Positions 1-12,310 of a stretch of 64,000 bases of DNA are shown in pieces. Both the position numbers and the translations under genes were made by a program. The notes beneath the pieces were generated by a model. It did no database searches. It saw only the letters and a list, made by a program, of their open reading frames with translations, and was not told the origin of the DNA. Every line of letters begins with the position of its first letter. Position 1 is the stretch's first letter. Origin of the DNA: Amblyornis subalaris (Eukaryota; Chordata; Aves; Passeriformes; Ptilonorhynchidae); NCBI GenBank assembly GCA_018881555.1, contig JACAXG010000009.1, positions 11,679,326-11,743,325 on the forward strand, in the 5' to 3' direction.

Positions 1-616
1 TAGTCTTTAACTCGGATGCATTTTCTTTTTACATTTCCACTCTCTCTGTAAGTGCCTATCAGCATTTACCTTTTACCTCTGTCTATGCTTTTTGTGTTCA
101 GTGTTAAGCTTCTTTTTCCAAAATGGTTGAAAAGCAATTCAGTCATTATATTCACAGACTTAAATAAATGATTTCTGGCATATGTCTTCTAGAAGGAATA
201 GAGAATATTGATAGCAAACAAAGAAACTTAGGAAAATGGAACTATGATATCAGAAATATTGACATTCATCAGAGAGTAAATGTATAGCCTAATTCTTGTC
301 AATTTTGATTGTAGTCTGCTTGTGGCTATCAGACCTGGTCATGCCAAGTTTAGATACTCTGCAGTAGGACTGCTTGAACAAAGGAGTCTTCTACAAACTC
401 TCTCTTATTTGAAGGATTGACATGTAACTTTGACTGACTTACTATGCTGAGACTTTTCAGTGGTATTTCCCCACATTAGATGTAATGTTTTATTGAAACA
501 GCAGAGGAAATTAAGGCCCCATTTCAATACTGGTATTTTCTCCTTTTTAAAAAGTAAAAACTAAAAACCTCAGCAGTCTAGTCTGCTGTACTGTTTTTTC
601 TGAGCGACCAAACTTC

Positions 617-660
617 TTTGTTTTGGTTTGATTTGTTTTGTTTTGTTTGTTTTTTTTTTC
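617..660. repeat. T-rich (TTTTG)-like simple repeat
   Basis: Imperfect units of TTTTG / TTTG are followed by a run of ten T at 650-659. This is a low-complexity microsatellite with no coding meaning. An open frame beginning at 618 is simply the translation of this tract into Phe/Cys-rich peptide. Confidence 0.8.
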
Positions 661-854
661 CCCTCACAGAATACAAACAATGTATGCTTCTTTGGAAAAT
701 TTTGTTAGACATAAATGTTCTTATTTTTTATTTTCTAGAAATACTTATTCTCAGAGGAGTAAAGCATACTGAATCTCTGCCATTTCTTCTTTTATTTTGT
801 TCTTAGACTAATAGCTGATCCTTACGTTGTACTGTTAAATATGGTTAAAAAAAA

Positions 855-906
855 GTCTTTATGTAAATTAATGTATGTAAATTATGTATGTCTTTATGTA
901 AATTAA
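855..906. repeat. Short tandem duplication, period 35 bp
   Basis: The 17-mer GTCTTTATGTAAATTAA occurs at 855-871 and again at 890-906, and related TATGTAAATTA words lie between them. This fits a local tandem duplication in AT-rich DNA. No functional signal is apparent. Confidence 0.7.
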
Positions 907-3900
907 CAATTTATGTACAATTTGAATACTACTCAAATCTATGAAAATTTAGATAGTATACTTACTACTGTTATTAAAGCCTTGTTTGAATAGTTTTAAA
1001 ATATTCTCACATTATACAATTTCTTTTAGAAGGAGAGATATTGAGCTATAAAGATGTGTCTATTAATAAGTAAATATGTCATGATATAGACCTATATTAT
1101 ACTCATATACACCTCTAATATTTGTTTTGAGGCAGAGTGCAGAAGAGTATGAATACACACAATGCAAAACCCAGAAAATCAGATTTTCATTGACTTCCAA
1201 GGCCTCAGAAATATTGAAAAATAATAGCGAAATTGAGAGTTCAGTAGCATGGTTTTAAGCATGTTTGGAGACAGTGCTTAGAAAAACTGTATATGTTACT
1301 TTATGGAAAATCAAAAGTAGGTGAATAAAAGTTATTCTCACTTTAAAATTTTGGATATACCTGCCTATGGCCTAACCTTACAAAATCATGCTGATAAAAA
1401 CAAATCATGTTGGATGTTGCTTGTGAAACTTGTGAAAGTTGCTTAAGAATAATGTTGCTCACATTACCTCCTGGGTTTTATTGGTAGTAAATGGGTCCCT
1501 AACTCTTAAGTGGATTTAAAAACATTTCTGAGGATGATGTTAATGCTGCAATCTGCTCTTCCGGTCAATTCTCTCCTCGGTCAGACCAATCCCTGAAGTC
1601 ACTGAGCTGTATAGAATGTATCTTTTTCACCATGGGGTTGAATATATGTCTGAGCTTTGCCTATCTATATAAGAGATAAAAAGATCAAGAGAGGAAGATT
1701 GCAGATTTCAGAACTTAAAAAAAATGGATTAAAACACTTTCAAAGTTATTTCCAGTGAGGCTGAGGGTCTTGCCCACTTCTCCACCAAACCACAACGGTA
1801 CAGGGGGAGTACTAATAACCTGTGTCTTCTCCACAAGGACAGTTTGGCTGGATTTCACAAAGTTAATGCCAGAGTGCTTGTTGGTATGCCTAAAAAGTAG
1901 CAAGTCAATGATGCCTTCATTCTATAATGCTCTAATGATCATCCTATTGTAATTCCAGAGGTTGAGATATTTTTCTCAAGCCATGATAAATGACATGAAA
2001 AGAATGATCAGATTACTTGAAAGTTTTAGAAGGCACATGCTTAGGTTCAGCTTTTTCCTTGCTGTTTAATCTGAACCTTGCAACTATGTAGCCATTTACA
2101 TGCATGTATGTTAATATTTTGGTCAATTTATTTGACTAAATTGAACAGCACTTATTTCTAAAGCAGAATCAAATTCAATACCAGGTTGAAAAATGTATGC
2201 AGAATAGGAATTGGCACATCAGTGGAATTAAAAATATCTGATGAAAAATGAGGCATTCACAGCCTGTGGCCAGGAAACACTTTAAAGGCAACAGAATATT
2301 CTTAACTTCTGAAACAGATTTTACAGATTTGCCCTTAATCAGTTTGTTATTTTCATACGTGATTGCTAAGGGCAAGTCTCTAAAACTTTGTTGAGTATCT
2401 CTGGTGGTGTTTTGTATGAGATGATAGGAGTTACTTTTAAAATATGTTAGGGTTAGAGATTTGTGGCATGTGAGACTATGATGAAGTTTGTCTTTCATAA
2501 ATTGTATAGAGATCTAAGTCTACTAAAACTGAATTAATAGTGATTTCTTGAAAGTTCAGCTGATTCACTCATGTTTCCTTTTAGTAGTCCTTGGATTTAA
2601 ATAGATATGAATCCTTGGAAGCTCACATTTCTAGTAATCATGAGAACATCACATGCTACTTGAAAAATCTTTGGGTTGTTATAGAATTTACAGCACACCA
2701 AATTTTTTGTAGTTTTAATTCCACCTACAGAAAATGAAGTAATTCAGAATATTGAATTTATTAAAGTGAATTCGTTTACTTTCTAACCCAGACTGTTAAC
2801 CTCAGTTCATGATTGTAACACTAGGATCAGTGTTTTCTTGTTTCATTTCCCTGTATTCAGGAAGATACTATGTTTGAATGCCTTCACAACCTTCAAAAAT
2901 TATTTGCTATTTGCTACTTACCACCCCTACATCATAACTGATGAATCCAGGAACTTCACAAAACTGTTTTTCTACTTTTATCCTTTGCTGCCTTTAGCTC
3001 TTTATTTTAGATTATTGCATTATTACAATTCTGAGATGGTTGAGGTTAAATTATTGATTGCTAGTATGAATTTCCATTAAATGCTAATAATAGCATTTAG
3101 TCTAAAGTGCTGGATTGTTCTGGAATCTATTTCTGAAGTGTATTTATTATTTATTACTTCATGCATGAGTTTAGATAAATATTTCTTACGAACTCTGCTT
3201 TTTGACTGCTTTTCTATTACAGAATATGATGGCCTATCTCACTCACTTTTGTGCTCTTTTGTTTTCTGGTAAGCTGTTTGAAGGTTTTTATAGGGCATAA
3301 TTCTAAAGAATGTATTATCTTGTCAGTACACAAATCCTCCTATTTACATATCAATATGGCATTCATATACAGACCAGCCATTCTTCTCCAATTTATGCAA
3401 GAAAAAAATCCGTGTTCATGAAATTTTTGAAACAAGAGTAGCAAGGAATGTGACTAAACAGCTCTAGACCAGAATTTAAGAGACTAACTGTAGATGTTGG
3501 GTTTGCTTATGAAACCGGCTCAAGTTTTGGTCTGCTTTGTAGTACAGGAAATCATCATTAACATGCTACAAAACTTTAGTGGAGCCAGTCTGAGTGTGTT
3601 TTCAGCTAACCTGTACCCATAGAACCACTTGAGCTCATGCTGAGATGCTTTAGCCTTGACAAATGAACTGGGTAAGGAATGATTCCTGGAGTACAGATTA
3701 TGAAACTTGTCTGAAGAGTTGTGTTTGTATCATTCCAATTTCTAAAACAAAAAGCCATGCAGCACTAAGTACGCTGCCATGAGAGGTATTTGCACTGCTG
3801 TAAGCATCAACACAGATTCTTGAAACAAGACCCTAGGCTCCAGAGGTGGGAGAGTGAGAATAGAGCCGTCACCATAAGGGAGCTCACAGACAGGATGAAC

Positions 3901-3984
3901 TGGGTTTATATAAGCTCATGCATATACAAACAGTCCAGTGAGTTGCCAGAGCTGTGCCAGCATGCCACCCACTCAAGTAATGTC

Positions 3985-4660
3985 TTTATTATTCATTGAA
4001 AGATGCTGCAGTTTTCTTTTGGTGCTGCAGAGCCTGTGTTAGCAGGGAATAAATATTACACAAGGTGGTTATGGAGTTTTTGTGTAATAAAGCACGTTCC
4101 TGTTGAGAACCTGACTTCTTTCGGGGAGCAGAGATGGATGGTTGTTCCCTAAAAGCAGGAAGGTGTGCCCTCACCCACACGGTGCAGTCCCACAGGGTCT
4201 GCACCCAATGGGCAGAGTCAGATGCTGGTAACACGCTCCACTGACCACCTCAGACAGGCCTTAGAGATGACTCTGACCAGGGATCATCGAGGGAGCCCAG
4301 CCAGGAGCAAAAAGAGAGTGAATCAGAGATAGGAGTGGAGACCAGGCTGTAACATGGGTTCATAGTCCATGCAAGAGGCAGAGTTGAAGATTGTGCCTTT
4401 TTTCCAATCCTGTGTATGTCTGAGGGGTCCATCCAGGGGTCAGACTACCTACGCTGTAGGTCCACCATGCATCTGGTAGATAGGACTGGAGGCAGGGCCA
4501 GAGAGTGCTGGGGTATTGCTGGGGCAGTAACCGATGGCCCCAGACTGACCTGAAATGAAGTCCTGGGCTCTGGGCAGGCTGAGGGAAGCCTGGGGAGATG
4601 CTGGACATGGACAGCAATGCCCACTGGTGCCCTCAGAGCCTGATGCCTCTCTTTTTTGTT
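3985..4660. other. Unclassified GC-richer block, possible old repeat
   Basis: This block is clearly richer in G and C than its surroundings and has overlapping short open frames on both strands (for example 4360-4617 and 4445-4663, minus). None of the peptides is recognisable. Two AATAAA words lie near its left end (about 4046-4051 and 4086-4091). A 20-base word at 4379-4398 recurs exactly at 18448-18467, which suggests a dispersed repeat. It could be a decayed LTR or a conserved element; I cannot tell which. Confidence 0.3.
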
Positions 4661-7600
4661 CATTGTTCTATCATATCAGTGAAATATGGTTGTGTCTGAT
4701 TTATACATTATTATTTTCTAAACTTTTGAATGTTCTAGGGAAGAAATAGGTGAGGGGTAGTTGGGTGTTATTTACTTAGTAAAGCACTTTGAGTTACTTT
4801 TGCTTCCATTTAAACATACTTTTTCCAGCACAGATTTAGAGTATCAACTTTACAATTAGCTGCTGGTTAACATTGAAGAACTAATGCATGTAGCAGATGT
4901 TGTGCTGTATCTAATCTATAAATATGTTGAAATTAAGTTAGTATTACCTCAAATACCAAATCCAACCTACTCTCAACTCTAAAGAAATCTCGGAGGGTAA
5001 TTTAATCTCAGATAAGTAATTTCATTTTTAAGTGAGCATTTTTTTTACCTGTTTTAAAATATTTGAAAGGGGAAGTAGGAGAAAAAGATTAGGAAAAGGA
5101 TAAAGGCTGATGTGAAACAAAACAACAAATTGTTGTACCTGGAGGTGAAGGATGACAAAAGAGCAAATGATCATAATTTACAAGGAGAATAAGAAGAGGT
5201 GAGATAAATAGGGACCATAGAAAATAAATTATAAAATGAAGTTAGAAAGAACAGGAAGGACAGTAGGGAATTCACCTGATCAGCTGTTCAAAGAAGGAGT
5301 TCATTCTAAAATCTGGTGCATCGGGGCCAAGGGAGCCTCTGAACCTAGCTAAGCAAAAGAAAAGAGGAAAAAAAAGTGTCACACTGTCTCAGGTTGAATC
5401 TGATTTATAAAATAACCCCAGGAGAAATCTTTAATCTTCCATCATGTATACTTTCATGAATCACAGTTTCAAAGATATGTGTCAGTACAGGCTTCTTGTT
5501 TCCACGGCTCTCCACAGGACCTTGCAGCAGTTACCAAATCTATGAAATCAAGGTTACAATTTATTTAACAGCTGTATTTAACTTCTTGAGATATCTCTGT
5601 GCAGACGTCTTTTTTGAGCACTTTCTTCAAATAGTTCTCTGTTACCCAGTTCTGCTTGTTTGCTAGTCCAGTGTTGCTTAGCACAGAGCTGTAAAAAGAT
5701 TTGCTCAAATTTGAAATTACATAAATTTGGGTTTATGATGCCAGAAATTGTAGTATAAAGGGTTGGGCTTCCTTAGTATTTTTAGCAAGATCATGTAGTA
5801 TACATTTTATATATATGCACTCAGTGTACTAGCTTTTAACAGTAGTCTAAAACCTTTACTGAATTAAGTAAAATATTTTGATTGGTCATAGTGTCATGTA
5901 AATTTTCAAGGTTTGTTGGTTTTTTTTGTTACTAGATGAAAACAGTGAAAATGATTACTCATAGGTGGTGAGTGTAGTGTTACTATTATCCCATAAAACT
6001 TCCCGAGACAAGGACAGAAATGTCTCTGAGACAGTAACTCCTTTTTTCAGAAAATATTATTAACTTCCATTGAAGCCAGAATAAGGATGTACACATTTAC
6101 CCCTTGGATGTGACTATGATTCCTGGACAAAATGACAGGCAACTGAAAGCTCTTTGTCCTACCAAAGGAATTTGCATTAAGTAGAATAATTTCATAGTAT
6201 AGTGGGGATCCAATGAGATTGGATTACCTGTTACCCTTATGATGGCATCCGAAATGCAAGGAGACATTCCGTCTGCTTCTTTCATTTCCTGTGGAACAGT
6301 TAGAGGGAAGGTAAAACATGAATCCAGCTCTCCTTTCAACCCTCTTTCTCACAGCATATTTCATCAATCACCAAACTGGAGAAAAATGCATAAAGGACAA
6401 TTAAGCATAAAGACACTATTTCTCTTCCAGGAAGGCATTTAGCTGAAAATTGCTGGAAACTAGGAAAATGCTAGGAAAGGATTGCTACATGTCCATCTTA
6501 TTCTTATGCTCTTCTCTAGTGATCTAACAGAAGCCACTGTGATCGAAGCTGATGAATGATGAAGCTAGATCGGCTAGATGAAGCTGTGCTCTGATCCAAT
6601 GCAGTTGATCCTGTGGTCTTGCAGTGAAACATCCACCTGTTCTTAACTAATTCTTGTGATTCAGTAGGTTGCATCTTGTATTACTGTTCTGTAAGCCAAG
6701 GATATAAATCTGACTGAAGTCATGAGTGTTGCAATGCTATATAATATCGATTATCCCGATGTCTTTAGGAAGAAATTATTCCCCAAATCTATTAATTTAA
6801 AATAGAAAATCAGGATCTGGAAAGATAAACTGTATCTCATGCAATCTTGCTGCATGGTAATATATATCATGAAATACCATATATATATTTCTCTGCTTTT
6901 AAGTAATGACAGTCTTGAATAGGACCAGGTGCCCTGGGTCCTAGTCCAGTGGCTGTGCTCTAGAAAGCATGTATTTTAATTTTCCAATAAGATCTGTTCC
7001 TCATTCACTGAACAGAATGTGTTCTGAAGGAGACTAAATGAAGTTGTCAAAGCAGTCAACTGAACATGAAAAATATTCTAACTTTGAAGTATCTGTGATA
7101 AATGTATGTTTCATGATATAGTGGAGTACTTTGACTGAGCTCTTTCGGGGCAAATAATACATCAACAGTCAGAAATGCAAACTTGTAGAAGGGTCAGTGG
7201 GGTTCACAAAATACAGGTCACTGTTGACAAATCATCTGTCAAGTAAAATGAATTTTCCTTGTTGACTTTTTCATTATAGTTATTATAGTTACAGCTGTTG
7301 TACTTACATAGTGGTAATGTAGAGTTATAATCAATATTGGGATAAAAATAAGAAAAGAACTGTGAGGATGATTTTCCTAGTCACTGAGGGTTTTTCCATT
7401 AGCTGGATTGGCTGTGGTCTGAGAGCTATTTTTGTGAGTTCTGAGCTACACATAAGAAATGGAATGTAACCTTTAGATCATAGATACTAGATAGTGTTAT
7501 TTAAATTCAAGCTGTTTCTGTTGATTTTGTTTTGTTTCTGTATATGCCATGAAAAATGTCTCTGAAAGCACCTACAGAGAAATCTTCACCATCACCAAAT

Positions 7601-10600
7601 ATGATCATCCTCAGTACCATCATCATCCAAAGAGCCAGGCTGCTGACAGAAGTTACAGATTTTGTGTAAGGCATCCAGTTTTTTTCAGAGTTTTATGAAA
7701 AAGATCATTTAAAATCTAAGCCTTTTGAGTAGCCGTATAATTTAACTGAAATGCATAAGATAAACCAGAACCCTGCATGCACTTCTTGGAACCTGGTATA
7801 CTTCTCCCGTAATAAACCTTAATTATAGTGTTTTGCTAGATGTTAGGCATAGTTTTTCTCATACAGCATCCTGTTCCTAGCCATCCTTATCTCCTCTCAG
7901 GAATACATGACATTAAGTTAATTTATTCACTAGAACACCCTGCCACGCTAACTGCTGTAGCACAAGTTCTGTCACAATGTAGACAGGTAACTCTTTTATC
8001 TGTCTGAAATCATAAATATAACGAGAAAAATTATATCCCATTTAGCTTTGGACAAGGCTGAAAGCTTTAATAAAAAAAAGAATTTTTAGTACTTACTGTT
8101 GCATCAATTTCTTCTCCAGCTTTGCTAAANTGGCTGCCAGCTACCTAAATGATTCATCCGTTCATGTTCTCTACTCAGAAATTTTTTGGTCACTACTAGG
8201 AGCTACTGAAATTCTCCAGTTTTTGATTCCTTAACCAGAAACACCAGAAGTGTTTAGCAATGTTTGACAGGTATTTATCTACCAAAAATGAATTGTTTAA
8301 AATAATCTATTCATAGAGACTGGGGGAACACCTCCTCTACAAATAATCATTGCAGTTCCTTCTCCTCAGGCAAAAAACAAATAAAGAAAAATCAAGAAAA
8401 ATTGATATTATTAACAGTAGAAAAAATAAAATTGAGAGGACCTTAAATTACTTAGCATTTAGAGCAGATCTGTCTTACAACGTGTTTGAAATCATGTGCT
8501 CTCTGATATCACAGATTCAGTCAATTCCAAACCCCACAATAAAGATATTCTGAATCCCATTGGGAACAAGATGTCTTGTAGAAATTATCGTATAGCATAC
8601 CAGATGGTATCTTTCTTGCAGACATTAGTGTGCTTCTTCTGTTGCCTTGGAGAAGAAAGAGCCAAGTACTGCTNTCTCTGTGAGAGTTATGTGTCAGTTC
8701 TCCCATGCAGGAATGGGTACATCTTTTTTGGTTGTGGTATCACAGAAGGATTATCGCAGGATTTATAGCCTTTGAAATCACAGAAAAGCACAGTAGTCTG
8801 TAAATGTGTTGCAGGTCAGACCATCCCATACGGTCTGCATGACATTTTTCAATGTCAGGACCAGCTTGAGGCATAGACAAAGTAGGCACTACCTGCAGCA
8901 GCACACTGGTGGGGCTGGCACTGAGTTATAGACTTAAAAAAATCGAGGGATAGCCTTTTAGTCTCAAAGCAGTAGCATCTGTTCCAGGTTCCCATTGCAC
9001 TGGCTTAGAAAAACTGCCCAAGCATCTCCCCAGAGGTAAGACACCTGAACTGGCTAAAGATCTGGAGATCTAAAGAGCTGCATGTTCCCTGATCCAAACA
9101 GTTCTCTGCCTTCCTTTGCCTTGCTACAACCTTTGCTGGTAGAAGGAGGGAAAAAAAGTCTTGTAGATAACAGGATACTTTAGAAATGGGACAATAGTCA
9201 GGGATGAGGACTAGGCAGCAAGCTGACTGTTTCTGCTAATTTTCTTTCCGCTTGCTGAGCAACCTTATGTTGTGTTGATGGGTTCAGATGTATAGTTATA
9301 CTGGCAAAGGACAGTTGGAGGAGTGTGCACAGTGGCACCAGCAGTGCTATAATCATCCAGTGCTGGAGCCATGGAGGTAGGTAGACACAGTACCAACAGC
9401 TATACAAGGAAATGTGTCTGGGGAGCCACTCAACAACTGAATTTTGCCTACACTGTTGCTGGGCATTGAGCCAAGCACTCCTCATCACTGGCAGCATAGC
9501 TTCCATGCTGTTTATAGTAAGATAAGGAAGGAGCAGTTTGACCATGAAACTAATATATTGATTGTTGTCTGTGCCTTATTGTGGGCAGAAAATTTTTGTT
9601 ATTGGGGCGAAGACATTTGTGTCTATGCATTTATAGGAAATACAGGAGCCAGTCATGCATAATCCATTCAAAGGGATTATGCTTCACTAGATGTCTTTCT
9701 GATACCGATTTGCCTGCTTACGGGGGAAAGAAGGCAAAATTAGGAATCCTTTGCAAAGATGTTTATTATTTCTCAGTCGACCAAGAAAAATTCAGAAAGG
9801 ATATAGTCCTCATCTTGTTTAGGATAACTTTGTTCTCAATTTGTTCTCTGAAGATCTTGCCCAGCCTTTTGAATTTGCCTACTCAAGTAGAGTCTCCTAT
9901 ATTTCAGCTCAACATAGCCTACCCTTCTTCATGCTGCTGACTGGGCACAAACCTGAAGGGATTATACTCTGTCTATATACAAAGATATTGATTCATAGTA
10001 GAAAAAACTCTGCAAAATAGGGGTGATTTGCAGACAGATGTGAACAAATGCATTTGTATCTCCATGAGAACTAGATTCCTATCAAGTTGGTATACCTACT
10101 TTCTCTGAGAAGAAATCAATCATCCATTCATTTATTTGAAGTACATTTCACTATTAGAAAACTCCTAAAAGTTTCTTCAGCAACCACAGATTAACAGTGC
10201 CTGGCAAGTGTTCAGTACTCTTTTTAAAGACCTAATGAACCTTTCTTACTTCATGTAGTAAATTTATCGAGTCAGTAAGAATACCTGAAGTAACATAAGA
10301 TCTCATAACAGACCTGCCTTAGGCAACTTTCCAACCTCATGGAAGATCTTCTATGGCTCAACTATAATTATTCTACAAAATCATTGTGGACTTCAGTTTG
10401 CATGAGATGTTCACAAATCCAAGCAGCAATATCAGAGTGAAAGGTAATCCCGTTTTAGTCCAAGGAGTAGTCAGATTGGAGATGAAACTCTTAAAATATT
10501 ATTAACTCTAAATATTCAGCTGTATTTAGAATCTGTTGTGTGGCTGCTCAGGGACCTTCTGCGTGGCACTTCCAACAAATTTGTATTATAACATGTTGGT

Positions 10601-11599
10601 CAGACTGTAGGTTTGGATTTCTATGAAACAATTATCTGCCATAGTACCATCAGTCCCAAATTATGCTCTTGACAAATATCTGTAATTTCCTTGTGCCTGG
10701 AATTAAACTCCTCCTTAGAGATGGTCATTGCTTGAGATTCACAGTGGATAAGAAAAATAAAAAAAAGCAATTAATGTGTACAATAAATAAAGCACCACTG
10801 ACAGGATTCCTTCTAGAATTGTACCCTGAATATACCAGTTTTCTGCCTTTTTTTCCTAAGTCCTTTCATACTGTTATGAAAAGCAAAAGTTTAGTAAACA
10901 TTCCTTTCAGAACAAAGAAATAAAATATTTCCATCTTGAGAGAAACTGTCTGAAAGATGGAATGTGGATGGAAAATATATCATGAGGTATTTGGGGTTTT
11001 GTGCAGAAAATGAATTTTCCGCTCATTTAAAATATATAATCTTTTTTTCCAGTTGATAAAATTTACATCCTCTCTAGAAATCATGCAAATCTTATATATC
11101 TGTTTGCTATCATTCACATTTTTATAAGAAAGGATATAAACTTACAATTTTATTCTTTTAATTATTCATTTGAAATGGTGACCTTTTCAAGTTGAGTTAT
11201 TATATGTCGGCATGAAGGTTTGCTTGTGTCTTATAATATTTTACGGTTGAAGAAATCATGCAGATAATCTAATTACTTTGACTAAAATTGTTGTGCCGTT
11301 TATGTCTTTTGCTGTACTACAGGAGAGAAACTGTGAAATATATCCATTATTGATTCAATAAAGGGTTTTGCTATTATATAAGGAGAGATGCAGACCACTA
11401 CCTTTCTTACATTAAAAGGGGAAAGAGGAAGACAGTAAACCATGCCATGGGCTATGGTTTAAGTATTGCATTTCTTAATGTCTTGTGAAATGTAAAAATC
11501 TACAACAAATAGATATGTAAAGAGTAACTGGTATGAAGATTCTATTCAGATTTAAGTGCTCTAGGTTGCTTTTGAATCTTGCTATTTTCTGCATTTGTT
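4661..11599. other. Non-coding DNA, probable long-isoform intron
   Basis: No recognised exon, RNA gene or CR1 is seen. Two modest open frames at 9198-9545 (minus, 115 codons) and 9581-9940 (plus, 119 codons) overlap or abut other frames and match no family I know. Single N calls occur at 8130 and 8674. The remainder is ordinary AT-rich avian intron-like sequence. Confidence 0.55.
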
Positions 11600-12109
11600 T
11601 TGACTGCTCTCATCATTCAAGATTGACGCTTGGATGGGTGTGTAGGAGGAAGCAGCAGCAGCAGGCTTACAGCTTGCAGACAAAAAAAAAATCTGCCTTA
11701 TCTGATGGCTATTATTGAAAATGCGAGGTGTAGCCTAGGCTGTGTAATGAAGGGGAGCGAGCAAGGGGGAGCAAGAAGCATGGAGCTGCATACTGATGAG
11801 TGTAGGAGTACTTGATAAAAAGAATTCTTGCTGCTGGCAGTGCATTGCTCATTGTGGAGTATTCNAACAATCACATATAACGGAGAACAGCTTAGCTGAC
11901 AGCTTGATATGCTTTTTTTTTTTTCCCCCTACTGTATGACGTACTGGTCTGTAGTAAAGATTAATAACCAAGAAATGTAGAGCTGCGATCAGATCTTATG
12001 TTATATACTGCCCTGAAAACTATGTTTTACTTCTGACTTTTCTGCTTGCTGAAAACATTAATCTGTCAAGCTGGCGGGCTCGTTTGATACCAACTTTTCC
12101 AGGAACACG
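11600..12109 (+). promoter_or_regulatory. ANKS1B: Candidate internal promoter and 5' UTR of the short ANKS1B isoform
   Basis: The segment immediately precedes the short-isoform start codon. Visible signals are a CAG-rich run at 11648-11661, an inverted pair of SOX-like words (ATTGT at 11851-11855 and ACAAT at 11867-11871), a TATA-like CATATAA at 11874-11880, a T-run near 11912-11924 and a CRE half-site TGACGT at 11937-11942. An in-frame TAA at 12059-12061 shows the coding frame does not extend upstream. A pyrimidine stretch ending in CAG at 12100-12102 could be a 3' splice site for a 5' UTR intron. The transcription start is not visible, and each motif alone is weak evidence. Confidence 0.4.
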
Positions 12110-12310
12110 ATGTGGCAATGCCACCTCTCAGCCCAGGACTACCGCTATTATCCAGTGGATGGTTATTCGTTGCTTAAACGCCTCCCTCTTCACCCTCCTA
12201 CAGGACCCCGATGCCCTGTCCAGACAGTGGGACAATGGTTGGAAAATATTGGGCTACCTCAGTATGAAAACCACTTGCTGGCTAATGGATTTGACAATGT
12301 GCAATTTATG
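12110..12310 (+). CDS. ANKS1B: ANKS1B (AIDA-1) short-isoform first coding exon, SAM domain 1 N-terminal half
   Basis: Sixty-seven codons start at the first ATG after an in-frame stop (12059-12061), with A at -3, and end at ATG followed by donor GTAAGAAAT at 12311. The peptide opens MWQCHLSAQDYRYYPVDGYS, the recognisable N-terminus of AIDA-1b. From about residue 40 it carries the first half of a SAM domain (VGQWLENIGLPQYENHLL). ANKS1B is a postsynaptic-density scaffold of neurons. In known family members the tandem SAM domains mediate self-association and nuclear interactions, and a C-terminal PTB domain binds the APP intracellular domain. Mammalian protein begins Met-Met; here the preceding codon is ACG, so only one Met remains. 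An internal acceptor at 12202-12203 probably serves the long isoform. The exon ends in phase 0. Confidence 0.95.
12181..12204 (+). promoter_or_regulatory. ANKS1B: Candidate internal 3' splice acceptor for the long ANKS1B isoform
   Basis: Inside the coding exon a pyrimidine-rich run (12181-12200) is followed by TACAG, with AG at 12202-12203, giving a well-formed acceptor. An exon starting at 12204 would read GA CCC CGA TGC, needing one base from an upstream exon, and would enter the SAM1 frame at Gly-Pro-Arg-Cys. The known long isoforms share the SAM region but not the AIDA-1b N-terminus. This site would explain how both transcripts use one SAM exon. The long-isoform join itself is inferred. 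Confidence 0.55.

Larger units (their letters stand above)
1..3984. other. Non-coding DNA upstream of the ANKS1B short-isoform exon
   Basis: No exon, RNA gene or full mobile element is recognisable in this AT-rich stretch. The open frames are all shorter than about 110 codons, overlap on both strands and resemble nothing known to me. It holds a short T/G simple repeat near 617-660 and a 35-bp tandem duplication near 855-906. Because ANKS1B also makes a long ankyrin-repeat isoform whose exons lie further upstream, this is most likely intron of that transcript (inference). Confidence 0.6.
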
